From Chondrus crispus (taxonomy: Eukaryota > Rhodophyta > Florideophyceae > Gigartinales > Gigartinaceae): a stretch of 28,713 nt of DNA. The translations under genes and the position numbers were made by a program. The stretch covers positions 1-28,713 of the forward strand of contig NW_005178553.1 of NCBI RefSeq assembly GCF_000350225.1, given 5' to 3'. The notes beneath the pieces were generated by a model. The model ran no database searches. It was given only the letters and a program-made list of their open reading frames with translations, and had not been told where the DNA came from. Below, piece by piece: positions 1 through 6,682 of the stretch. Every line of letters starts with the position of its first letter. Positions within the stretch are counted from its first letter, which is position 1.

Positions 1-170
1 GGAGGGATTTGGAGACTTTCCGATGAGACTTTCCGATTTTATACTCCGCAAAAATGTCGCCACGTGTCACAGGTGATTTCACATAAATAGGCACGCAGCA
101 TATAAGAAAAGGTATCGCCCGAGTCTTCCATGTGCTCATTTCGAGAATTTGACGTTGAAAAACACGAAAA

Positions 171-286
171 AGTGGCTCATATTATTATTTTGAAAATTTG
201 ACGCCTAAAACCGACGTTGAGATTCTCAAGTGGCTCATATTATTATTTTGAAAATTTGACGCCTTAAACCGACGTTCAGATTCTCA
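171..286 (+). repeat. Two tandem 58-bp subterminal repeats (first unit)
   Basis: AGTGGCTCATATTATTATTT followed by TGAAAATTTGACGCC starts at 171 and again at 229, period 58 bp. The core GARAATTTGACG also occurs at about 142-153 and, inverted, at 667-679. Copies of one short motif in both orientations at the two ends are typical of transposase-binding subterminal repeats, although the transposase is not identified. Equivalents: 5242-5357 and 10313-10428. Confidence 0.7.
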
Positions 287-302
287 TTTTGAGAATTAGA
301 CC
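280..302 (-). repeat. Right imperfect terminal inverted repeat (first unit)
   Basis: The reverse complement of 280-302 matches 607-629 at 20 of 23 positions (GGTCNNATTCTCRAAATGAGAAT). Each arm is itself nearly palindromic. Equivalents are at 5351-5373 and 10422-10444. With the left copies at 607 and 5678 this would define a 4,767-bp DNA-transposon-like body. No target-site duplication can be tested inside the array. Confidence 0.5.
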
Positions 303-605
303 GAGGAAGAAGTGGGTCTCTGCGAGAACGGGAACGATGAGGTTAGTAGTAGCCGCGCTCGTCGCACGCAGCGGCGAGGGAAAGGAGTCGCGAGAGTGAG
401 GGGGGCAGGGACACTTCGGACGGAGAGTCTCGCGACCTTTCGCAGGCGCTGTCAGAGGGTAGCCAGTTACCCCCGAGAGTCGGTCGGGATACCGCCCTCA
501 GACTTTTATCTCGCCGGATTTCTCGCCGGCGCGTCCGGCCGATAATTTCCCTTTTTCCCCAGATTTAGGGCTAAACAAATAAACTTCAATTTCTATATTC
601 CCACA
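303..605 (+). other. Inter-element segment with polyadenylation signal (first unit; also 5374-5676 and 10445-10747)
   Basis: 303 bp after the inverted repeat and before the unit edge. It contains an arginine-rich open frame without an ATG (312-545) that I do not regard as a gene, a GC-rich hairpin (CCGGA...TCCGG, about 517-539) and AATAAA at 578-583. The signal lies 22 nt before the unit edge at 605, the spacing expected for a cleavage site. It is either the 3' part of an LTR-like repeat or a spacer co-amplified with the element. Confidence 0.6.
578..583 (+). terminator. Polyadenylation signal AATAAA near the unit edge
   Basis: AATAAA lies 22 nt upstream of the unit boundary at 605, with U-rich sequence between. 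Copies are at 5649-5654 and 10720-10725. It fits 3'-end formation of a transcript crossing the unit. Confidence 0.45.
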
Positions 606-606
606 G

Positions 607-629
607 GGTCAGATTCTCGAAATGAGAAT
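607..629 (+). repeat. Left imperfect terminal inverted repeat (unit 2)
   Basis: Partner of the inverted repeats ending at 302 and 5373; the same sequence occurs at 5678-5700. It begins 1-2 bp inside the position where the array's right edge falls. It is absent at 10748, where the next unit should start. Confidence 0.5.
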
Positions 630-1020
630 GCCCTTGTCCTATTACGTACACGCCCGAGGAAAAGTGCGTCAAATTCTCAAAAACTAGTGCCCAACTTCCT
701 GGAACGGCCGTGGTGGAGCTCATCTAACCGTTTGTATTGCCGAGACCCACCTGTATTCCAGCTTGCGCCCTTTCAGATACCAGATGTTTCTTGGATTGGG
801 GCTCTGACATGGTTTCAGCATGAAGTTGATTTTTGAATCCGTGTACGACTTTAAGAGCTTTCCGAACTCCTCTGTTCTTTTGTTTCACCTTGGGCTTTAA
901 ATACCGAGTGGCCTCTACCAATTTCCGTCTCTCCTTCTTTATATTCCTTCTATTGCATCATTGGCATCTTATTTCTTCAGCAAAGAATATCGGACAACGC
1001 AACTGTGCTCTATCTGCGGT
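607..1020 (+). promoter_or_regulatory. Leader region of unit 2, non-coding, with TATA-like boxes
   Basis: About 415 bp between the unit edge and the first ATG of ORF A. It begins with an imperfect palindrome (GATTCTC GAAAT GAGAATG) and carries an inverted copy of the subterminal motif (GCGTCAAATTCTC, 667-679). TTTAAATACC (about 896-905) and TTTATATTCC (about 938-947) are TATA-like and well placed for a transcript starting shortly before the ATG at 1021. No convincing coding sequence is seen on either strand. The equivalent in unit 3 is 5678-6091. Confidence 0.4.
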
Positions 1021-1611
1021 ATGGCTTCCAACAAACCAGTAAAGCGTTTCTCTTTGTCTTCTCCCACAGCCGAGAAGGAGAACATGCACAAGAAAACCCG
1101 AAAGTTGCCAAAGTCCCAGAAACAAGAAGACGTTGAAGAAAGCGAAGAAGGAAAACAGAGTACCGCAAGGGATTTTTTGGAAGAGGGCAACAAGAAAGCC
1201 CAAGAGAAGAAAATTCAGGGAAAGAAGACCAAGGAGAACACAGTAAAGAAGAATGTTTCAGAAGACAAGATGGAGATGATTTCTGTCGACCCTTCAATTA
1301 GGCCAAACGACAAGAAGAAGCTCGGTGTCACTCCTGTAGACGAATCGATGCCCCCCCAAAGAAACAATTCTAGTCAGAGTGCTGTCTTTTCGTTTAAGAC
1401 TCTTAATGGACACAACCAGTTTCTCACAAAAACTGATTGCGAGGAGTCCTTGGGACAGCCCCGCCAGTTTATTTCGTCGGATGCACTTTTGTGGCTCATG
1501 ACTTCTGTGGGTCAGGAAAATACGATCCAAGCAAGCATTACTTATTTGACCACGTGCATAGGTCAAATATTTACATGCGCTCCGAAGGTGCACTACGCAA
1601 AACCCCGATGA
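1021..1611 (+). CDS. ORF A: lysine-rich leader with the start of a C48/Ulp1-like domain (unit 2)
   Basis: 196 aa from the first ATG of the open frame. Residues 1-130 are Lys/Glu/Ser-rich and look disordered, with several basic clusters that could be nuclear signals. The last part contains QFISSDALLWLMTSVG (residues about 155-170), which resembles the entry helix of Ulp1/SENP (C48) peptidases. The rest of that fold is found only in ORF B, which overlaps ORF A from 1437 in the -1 frame. So A and B probably encode one protein, through frameshifting or an ancestral frameshift mutation; the ORF A residues after about 172 would then be out of frame. I see no canonical -1 slippery heptamer in this overlap, so the joining mechanism is open. 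The unit 3 copy is nearly identical. Confidence 0.6.
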   Translation: MASNKPVKRFSLSSPTAEKENMHKKTRKLPKSQKQEDVEESEEGKQSTARDFLEEGNKKAQEKKIQGKKTKENTVKKNVSEDKMEMISVDPSIRPNDKKKLGVTPVDESMPPQRNNSSQSAVFSFKTLNGHNQFLTKTDCEESLGQPRQFISSDALLWLMTSVGQENTIQASITYLTTCIGQIFTCAPKVHYAKPR

Positions 1612-4208
1612 GTCAGAGGTCGGGGGAAGCATGGTTTAAGGCAGATGTTGTTGTTTATATGCCAATCCACTTCGAAAACCGCTTCTCGCTGGTCGTTATT
1701 GAAGACCTTTCTCGTTTTTTGTCATGCATCCAGGGAGAACGCTGTGAATGCTCGCCTTTGAAAGTTGTCAACGGTTTGCATTACAACAGTCTTGCTCACT
1801 CCACACCACACAAAATATCTGTTGTGAAGGGAGCTGTGTCAGGGCTTATTCTGGATGGTCTCCAATCAATTGGGCATACTTGTTCCGAGTTGAGCATTAA
1901 ATCACGCATTTACATGTCGCGAATCACGAAGCAGAAAGACCAGCCATCCGATCACGTGACATGTGGACCGTTTATTGCCCTGTACTTCAAGCAACATCTG
2001 GAGAATACGCCATTGCAGTCTAACAAGAAGGAGAGAAGAGAACTACTGATGGAAATGTTGACTGAACATCAGCGCGAAGTGGTGTTGCGCTGCAACTCCT
2101 TCGACAAAGAAAAGGGTTTTCAAACGCAACAGAACTGTCTTCCACGGCGCAGTCTTCCCGAGCGCAGTCTCACTGCTGCGCAGATCCACGAGATGGCGGA
2201 CGAAATCGAAGGTGTGAGGGCCGTTGCGGGTGCGGGTGCGAGTGGGGTGGCCGAAACTGCAGACGGAGGGGGTAAGGTGGTTGAGGAGCATAGGCTGGGT
2301 CTGCCGGAAACGAAACTGGCAGAATTCATGCAGTACGGCGTTCAAGTGCAGTTCGGCAACAATCTGGAGCCACAAGCCAGATTGTGCGCCGGCGGGCTTC
2401 GTGAGGACCATGTTGAGAAATTGGCCATGAAGCTCCGTGAGGCGGGGTACTGCACTGCGCAAGGCCGTATTTCCGTATGCCTCGACGCGGACAACGTGGT
2501 GGATCGGGCGAAGGATGGGCACCCGATGCGGGGGTACGAGGAAGGAGAGCAACTGGCCGGAAAGGTGATCCTGGTGGATGGGAGGCATGGTTACAACGCC
2601 TTCAAGAAACTGGGAAAGCTGGACTCAGAGTGGTTGCCTGTGACTGTGTGGGCCACTAGGAATGGGGATCCCGTGTCCAAATGGCAGCAAATGTGGCTCG
2701 GGATCAAGGTAAATGAAAATTCAGAAACCGTCGTCTCCATCTCCTTCCAGGACGTCATCTACAGCGCAGTGACAAACTTGCGTGTCCTGGAGCATGAAAG
2801 GATGGAGTTCGATATGAACAGGGCGACGGAAACTCAGGTGGCGGATATCCTAGAGGCGATGTCGCGGTTGAAAGAGAGGTGGGTGACTCGAACTTACCAG
2901 AGGTACGCCAAGGTTGCGTTGGCCATGCAGAGGGATGAGCGCAAGTACGAGTTGTTCGGAAAAGCCACGGACGCTTGCCCGAAGCTTGGAATTATCCATA
3001 TGGATGGGACTGAGCTGCTTCACATGTACACGGAATGCTTTGAGATTGCTCTGGAGTGTGTCCGTGAGAGGGTGACGAGTGGTAGGGCGGGGAAATTTGA
3101 GGATATCCGCTGGGCGTTTTACCATGCAATTCGGAGTATGTTTTCGGAGGTGAGGCAGGAAGTGAACCGGTTGAAGATGGACCTGCAGGAGGTATTGAAC
3201 GTCCGAATTAAGCTCAGCAACACGGATATTAGCTTGCGGAAATTCATCATCAACAGGACGGCCGCGGAGAAGTATGAGAAGGACGCGGCGAATTCGGCTG
3301 CCAAGAAGAAACTGAAGAATCGCATGAAGCATCTCTCCCGTGCTCTGAGAATTGCAATCGCTGAGGTGAAGGAGATAGGAGGGCAGGGGGAAGATGGGAA
3401 CGAGGAGGCAATGAAGGCGGATGAAGTGGTGCATGTGTCGACGAGGCGGGCGAATACAGACCCAGCAACTCAGGCGGACGTGGATAGGAGGGAAGCCGGT
3501 GTGGCAGGTGGGGAGGGGCGCCATGCGACCGCAGGCAGGATAGGTGGGGAGAAGTGCCCTGAGCGTGTCAAAGAACCCAGCCCGCTGCCGGGACGACGGC
3601 TGCGACCGCGAGCGCCTCGCGGCGACAATCAGGACGCCGTTGACAGTCATATGAAAGCGGCGACTGGTCCGAGCGCACAGGGCGCAGGGAGCCTGGAGAA
3701 AGCTCGAAAGGCCATTGCGGCTCAGACGTTGGTGCGACAGAATGAACTGAGGCAGTCACGTGGCCGAGAGGGGCGGGAGAGAAGGAAGGCGAGCGTGGCG
3801 GAGGAGCGAAAGAGGGTCATAGACGCATTCAACAGTCTTGATGCGTCTGGCCGGAAGGAAGTTGTCGAGGAGCTCGGATTGGATTCATCGCTTGGGGAAA
3901 GCGATGAAGAGAAGGGCGAGGGGGTGCAAGACTTTGTGCCGGCGGAGGACGGCGCCTTTGATGACGCAGTGCCCGATCAGATTCCGATCGGGCATGATGT
4001 GATGGAAATCGAGGAGCGAGCCGTGAACCCCATGGCATGTCCGAAGCTGGTGGAGGGATTCCCGAGTCAGTGGCCCGACGGTGACGTGGATGTGCTGGTG
4101 CATCAATATCTCATGATGATGCACTTGCCGCGTGAGCACCGAGCGCATGTGATAGTGGGGGGTCCAAGTTTGACGGGAAGGAGTTGGTGCGGACGAACCA
4201 TCATCTAG
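1437..4208 (+). CDS. ORF B: C48-like plus ParB/sulfiredoxin-like protein (unit 2)
   Basis: Open frame of 923 codons without an upstream ATG: a TGA precedes 1437 and the first in-frame ATG is at 1575, so it probably continues ORF A. Residues about 66-187 resemble a Ulp1/C48 peptidase core: VVVYMPIHFENRFSLVVIED corresponds to the strand carrying the catalytic His, HYNSL to the Asp segment, and SDHVTCGPFIALYF to the nucleophile segment. Cys176 is kept, but the His and Asp positions read Arg82 and Asn117, so the protease may be inactive. Residues about 287-430 resemble a ParB/Srx domain, with KVILVDGRHGYNAFKKLG at 376-393 (the DGxH motif) followed by IKVNENSE. Residues 430-660 are mainly helical. 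Residues 640-850 are low-complexity and variable between units. The frame ends inside ORF C's frame. Domain calls rest on motifs read by eye. Confidence 0.6.
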   Translation: MRGVLGTAPPVYFVGCTFVAHDFCGSGKYDPSKHYLFDHVHRSNIYMRSEGALRKTPMSQRSGEAWFKADVVVYMPIHFENRFSLVVIEDLSRFLSCIQGERCECSPLKVVNGLHYNSLAHSTPHKISVVKGAVSGLILDGLQSIGHTCSELSIKSRIYMSRITKQKDQPSDHVTCGPFIALYFKQHLENTPLQSNKKERRELLMEMLTEHQREVVLRCNSFDKEKGFQTQQNCLPRRSLPERSLTAAQIHEMADEIEGVRAVAGAGASGVAETADGGGKVVEEHRLGLPETKLAEFMQYGVQVQFGNNLEPQARLCAGGLREDHVEKLAMKLREAGYCTAQGRISVCLDADNVVDRAKDGHPMRGYEEGEQLAGKVILVDGRHGYNAFKKLGKLDSEWLPVTVWATRNGDPVSKWQQMWLGIKVNENSETVVSISFQDVIYSAVTNLRVLEHERMEFDMNRATETQVADILEAMSRLKERWVTRTYQRYAKVALAMQRDERKYELFGKATDACPKLGIIHMDGTELLHMYTECFEIALECVRERVTSGRAGKFEDIRWAFYHAIRSMFSEVRQEVNRLKMDLQEVLNVRIKLSNTDISLRKFIINRTAAEKYEKDAANSAAKKKLKNRMKHLSRALRIAIAEVKEIGGQGEDGNEEAMKADEVVHVSTRRANTDPATQADVDRREAGVAGGEGRHATAGRIGGEKCPERVKEPSPLPGRRLRPRAPRGDNQDAVDSHMKAATGPSAQGAGSLEKARKAIAAQTLVRQNELRQSRGREGRERRKASVAEERKRVIDAFNSLDASGRKEVVEELGLDSSLGESDEEKGEGVQDFVPAEDGAFDDAVPDQIPIGHDVMEIEERAVNPMACPKLVEGFPSQWPDGDVDVLVHQYLMMMHLPREHRAHVIVGGPSLTGRSWCGRTII
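4157..4163 (+). promoter_or_regulatory. Candidate -1 ribosomal frameshift heptamer (ORF B to ORF C, unit 2)
   Basis: In the ORF B frame the codons read GTG GGG GGT, so the heptamer is G GGG GGT and fits X XXY YYZ. Slipping by -1 here enters the ORF C frame, which is protein-like from this point (FDGKELVRTNHHLVYW follows at once), while ORF B stops 45 nt further on. The same site is present in unit 3 (9228-9234) and in the diverged fourth copy (17307-17313). A G-run indel inherited by all copies would look the same. Confidence 0.4.
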
Positions 4209-4789
4209 TGTATTGGCGAGCGGCATTAAACTACTTGATGAGCCCTCCGTGGAAGGTCGAAGGAGGCGCCAGTGGCGATGATGAGCGAGGAGTGTGGAGT
4301 ATGGCGGTGAAAGAAGATTACTACTCGGGTCTTTACTTCACGGAGTACCGCACGTTGCTGTCGGAGAGAGGCTTTTGCATTCTGCAAGGCTTCATGAACG
4401 ACCAGACGTTGCCAGGAGATGTGGACGGGAGGAAGATCGGGCTGATTGATGGGAGGGGAACGGTGTTCGAGGACCTTCGAGGTGCTGTGGAGAGGACGTT
4501 TTCGGGAAATGATGGGAGTGTGGACTCACGGTTGTGGACACCTATTGTGAACACGACCAGGGAGGACGATGAGGTGGACCACAGGGCGAAGGTTGGCCGG
4601 TACACGAGTACGAGAGCCAGTGTGATGGAAGTGGTGGAGCAGAGTGCGGACAAGGTCTGGATGTTCGAGAATCGCGCGATGCTGGACATGAGAAGTGGGC
4701 AGGCTAACTCTTCACACAATGCGTATTGCAGCAGCATATTATGCCTCTGGACAAGTTTGGAGGGATTTGGAGACTTTCGGATTTTATGA
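4184..4789 (+). CDS. ORF C: truncated dioxygenase-like protein, N-terminal half only (unit 2)
   Basis: The open frame overlaps the end of ORF B and is in the -1 frame relative to it. The first ATG is at 4238 (183 aa), but the similarity shared with the fourth copy runs upstream to about 4165, which favours expression by frameshift from ORF B. YRTLLSERGFCILQGFM is the kind of segment that precedes the core in 2-oxoglutarate/Fe(II) dioxygenase-fold proteins. After MLDMRSGQA the array copies switch to NSSHNAYCSS, encoded by the terminal direct repeat at 4704, and stop. The fourth copy shows that the ancestral frame ran on into the metal-binding core, so this protein lacks all catalytic residues. 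It may be non-functional or kept as a short variant. Confidence 0.55.
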   Translation: MVRTNHHLVYWRAALNYLMSPPWKVEGGASGDDERGVWSMAVKEDYYSGLYFTEYRTLLSERGFCILQGFMNDQTLPGDVDGRKIGLIDGRGTVFEDLRGAVERTFSGNDGSVDSRLWTPIVNTTREDDEVDHRAKVGRYTSTRASVMEVVEQSADKVWMFENRAMLDMRSGQANSSHNAYCSSILCLWTSLEGFGDFRIL

Positions 4790-5146
4790 CGGACGTCATG
4801 GCCAGAAACTCTCCGATCACACGCTTCTGATAGCAGAAATGGTTAGTCGCCAAAAATGTCGCCACGTGTGACAGGTGGGGGCGCGGCCTAGGAAGAACGT
4901 GGCCACATGGGCGGCACGTGGCCACTGCCGAAGACCCCTCCCCAAACGACAGATGTTGCTACAGGTGTCCACGTGTGAGTTCACGAAAGTAGGAAGCATA
5001 AAAATACAAACGTCGCCCAACTCTTCACACAATGCGTATTGCAGCAGCATATTATTCCTCTGGGCAGGTGTGGAGGGATTTGGAGACTTTCCGATGAGAC
5101 TTTCCGATTTTATACTCCGCAAAAATGTCGCCACGTGTCACAGGTG
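4706..5146 (+). repeat. Internal direct repeat pair in the unit 2 terminal region
   Basis: Segment 4706-4880 recurs in shortened form at 5021-5146. Shared blocks are ACTCTTCACACAATGCGTAT, TGGAGGGATTTGGAGACTTT, GATTTTAT and AAAATGTCGCCACGTGTSAC. The first copy carries about 45 extra bp with TGACGGACGTCA, close to a CRE palindrome. The first copy's left edge is exactly where ORF C departs from the fourth copy, so this repeat marks the junction between captured coding DNA and the element's terminal DNA. Unit 3 equivalents: 9777-9951 and 10092-10217. Confidence 0.75.
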
Positions 5147-5382
5147 ATTTCACATAAATAGGCACGCAGCATATAAGAAAAGGTATCGCCCGAGTCTTCC
5201 ATGTGCTCATTTCGAGAATTTGACGTTGAAAAACACGAAAAAGTGGCTCATATTATTATTTTGAAAATTTGACGCCTAAAACCGACGTTCAGATTCTCAA
5301 GTGGCTCATATTATTATTTTGAAAATTTGACGCCTTAAACCGACGTTCAGATTCTCATTTTGAGAATTAGACCGAGGAAGAA
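4790..5382 (+). promoter_or_regulatory. Promoter-like non-coding region of unit 2
   Basis: No convincing coding potential. It contains several ACGTG/CACGTG cores (about 4863, 4910, 4970, 5131), two GTGGCCAC palindromes (about 4899 and 4915), and TATA-like CATAAATAGG (about 5153) and CATATAAG (about 5169). The 58-bp direct repeats (5242-5357) and the palindromic end ATTCTCATTTTGAGAAT (5351-5367) follow. G-boxes 100-250 bp upstream of a TATA box look like a pol II promoter reading rightwards into the next unit. Equivalents are at 9861-10453 and, in part, 1-311. Confidence 0.4.
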
Positions 5383-6091
5383 GTGGGTCTCTGCGAGAAC
5401 GGGAACGATGAGGTTAGTAGTAGCCGCGCTCGTCGCACGCAGCGGCGAGGGAAAGGAGTCGCGAGAGTGAGGGGGGCAGGGACACTTCGGACGGAGAGTC
5501 TCGCGACCTTTCGCAGGCGCTGTCAGAGGGTAGCCAGTTACCCCCGAGGGTCGGTCGGGATACCGCCCTCAGACTTTTATCTCGCCGGATTTCTCGCCGG
5601 CGCGTCCGGCCGATAATTTCCCTTTTTCCCCAGATTTAGGGCTAAACAAATAAACTTCAATTTCTATATTCCCACAGGGTCAGATTCTCGAAATGAGAAT
5701 GCCCTTGTCCTATTACGTACACGCCCGAGGAAAAGTGCGTCAAATTCTCAAAAACTAGTGCCCAACTTCCTGGAACGGCCGTGGTGGAGCTCATCTAACC
5801 GTTTGTATTGCCGAGACCCACCTGTATTCCAGCTTGCGCCCTTTCAGATACCAGATGTTTCTTGGATTGGGGCTCTGACATGGTTTCAGCATGAAGTTGA
5901 TTTTTGAATCTGTGTACGACTTTAAGAGCTTTCCGAACTCCTCTGTTCTTTTGTTTCACCTTGGGCTTTAAATACCGAGTGGCCTCTACCAATTTCCGTC
6001 TTTCCTTCTTTATATTCCTTCTATTGCATCATTGGCATCTTATTTCTTCAGCAAAGAATATCGGACAACGCAACTGTGCTCTATCTGCGGT

Positions 6092-6682
6092 ATGGCTTCC
6101 AACAAACCAGTAAAGCGTTTCTCTTTGTCTTCTCCCACAGCCGAGAAGGAGAACATGCACAAGAAGACCCGAAAGTTGCCAAAGTCCCAGAAACAAGAAG
6201 ACGTTGAAGAAAGCGAAGAAGGAAAACAGAGTACCGCAAGGGATTTTTTGGAAGAGGGCAACAAGAAAGCCCAAGAGAAGAAAATTCAGGGAAAGAAGAC
6301 CAAGGAGAACACAGTAAAGAAGAATGTTTCAGAAGACAAGATGGAGATGATTTCTGTCGACCCTTCAATTAGGCCAAACGACAAGAAGAAGCTCGGTGTC
6401 ACTCCTGTAGACGAATCGATGCCCCCCCAAAGAAACAATTCTAGTCAGAGTGCTGTCTTTTCGTTTAAGACTCTTAATGGACACAACCAGTTTCTCACAA
6501 AAACTGATTGCGAGGAGTCCTTGGGACAGCCCCGCCAGTTTATTTCGTCGGATGCACTTTTGTGGCTCATGACTTCTGTGGGTCAGGAAAATACGATCCA
6601 AGCAAGCATTACTTATTTGACCACGTGCATAGGTCAAATATTTACATGCGCTCCGAAGGTGCACTACGCAAAACCCCGATGA
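6092..6682 (+). CDS. ORF A: lysine-rich leader with the start of a C48-like domain (unit 3)
   Basis: 196 aa from the ATG that matches 1021. The protein appears identical to the unit 2 copy; the few DNA changes (for example AAA to AAG near 6167) are silent. The overlap with ORF B and the lack of an obvious slippery heptamer are the same, so the frame break predates the duplication. Confidence 0.6.
   Translation: MASNKPVKRFSLSSPTAEKENMHKKTRKLPKSQKQEDVEESEEGKQSTARDFLEEGNKKAQEKKIQGKKTKENTVKKNVSEDKMEMISVDPSIRPNDKKKLGVTPVDESMPPQRNNSSQSAVFSFKTLNGHNQFLTKTDCEESLGQPRQFISSDALLWLMTSVGQENTIQASITYLTTCIGQIFTCAPKVHYAKPR

Larger units (their letters stand above)
1..605 (+). mobile_element. 3' end of the first array unit (truncated by the window edge)
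   Basis: This is the non-coding terminal part of a unit. It starts inside the second copy of the internal direct repeat, then carries a CACGTG G-box core (about 63-68), TATA-like stretches (about 84-105), two 58-bp direct repeats (171-286), a palindromic end (280-302) and the 303-605 segment with its polyadenylation signal. The matching segments lie at 5072-5676 and 10143-10747. Its coding part lies upstream of the window. Confidence 0.9.
606..5676 (+). mobile_element. Array unit 2: complete 5,071-bp element with ORFs A, B and C
   Basis: The unit edges are drawn where the array's right end falls (605/606 and its equivalents). Order: a 415-bp leader, ORF A, overlapping ORF B, overlapping ORF C, a non-coding region with an internal direct repeat, promoter-like boxes, subterminal repeats and a polyadenylation signal. 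Two readings fit. One is a non-autonomous LTR-type element whose roughly 1-kb 'LTR' (about 4704-5676) ends in CA and holds both promoter and poly(A) signal. The other is a DNA transposon with imperfect 23-bp inverted ends at 607-629 and 5351-5373, separated by a 304-bp spacer. No RT, integrase or known transposase is visible in the unit. Confidence 0.8.

Noticed and set aside
312..545. 77-codon Arg-rich frame in the spacer (also at 5383 and 10454)
   Set aside because: No ATG, Arg-rich composition typical of GC-rich non-coding DNA, and it lies between the terminal repeats and the poly(A) signal.
724..921. Minus-strand frame encoding a lysine-rich peptide
   Set aside because: No ATG start; it faces against the unit's genes and overlaps the probable promoter of ORF A.
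2043..2588. 181-codon minus-strand frame opposite ORF B
   Set aside because: Antisense shadow of the C48/ParB-coding region; it has no motifs of its own.
2850..3650. 266-codon minus-strand frame opposite ORF B (291 codons in unit 3)
   Set aside because: Antisense of a real plus-strand frame; its length changes between units while ORF B stays open.
2276..3940. Reading the 1.67-kb segment missing from the fourth copy as an intron (GGGGGTAAGG donor)
   Set aside because: The segment carries the ParB-like domain in an open frame, the fourth copy has filler bases at the join, and no clean AG acceptor matches; a deletion is simpler.
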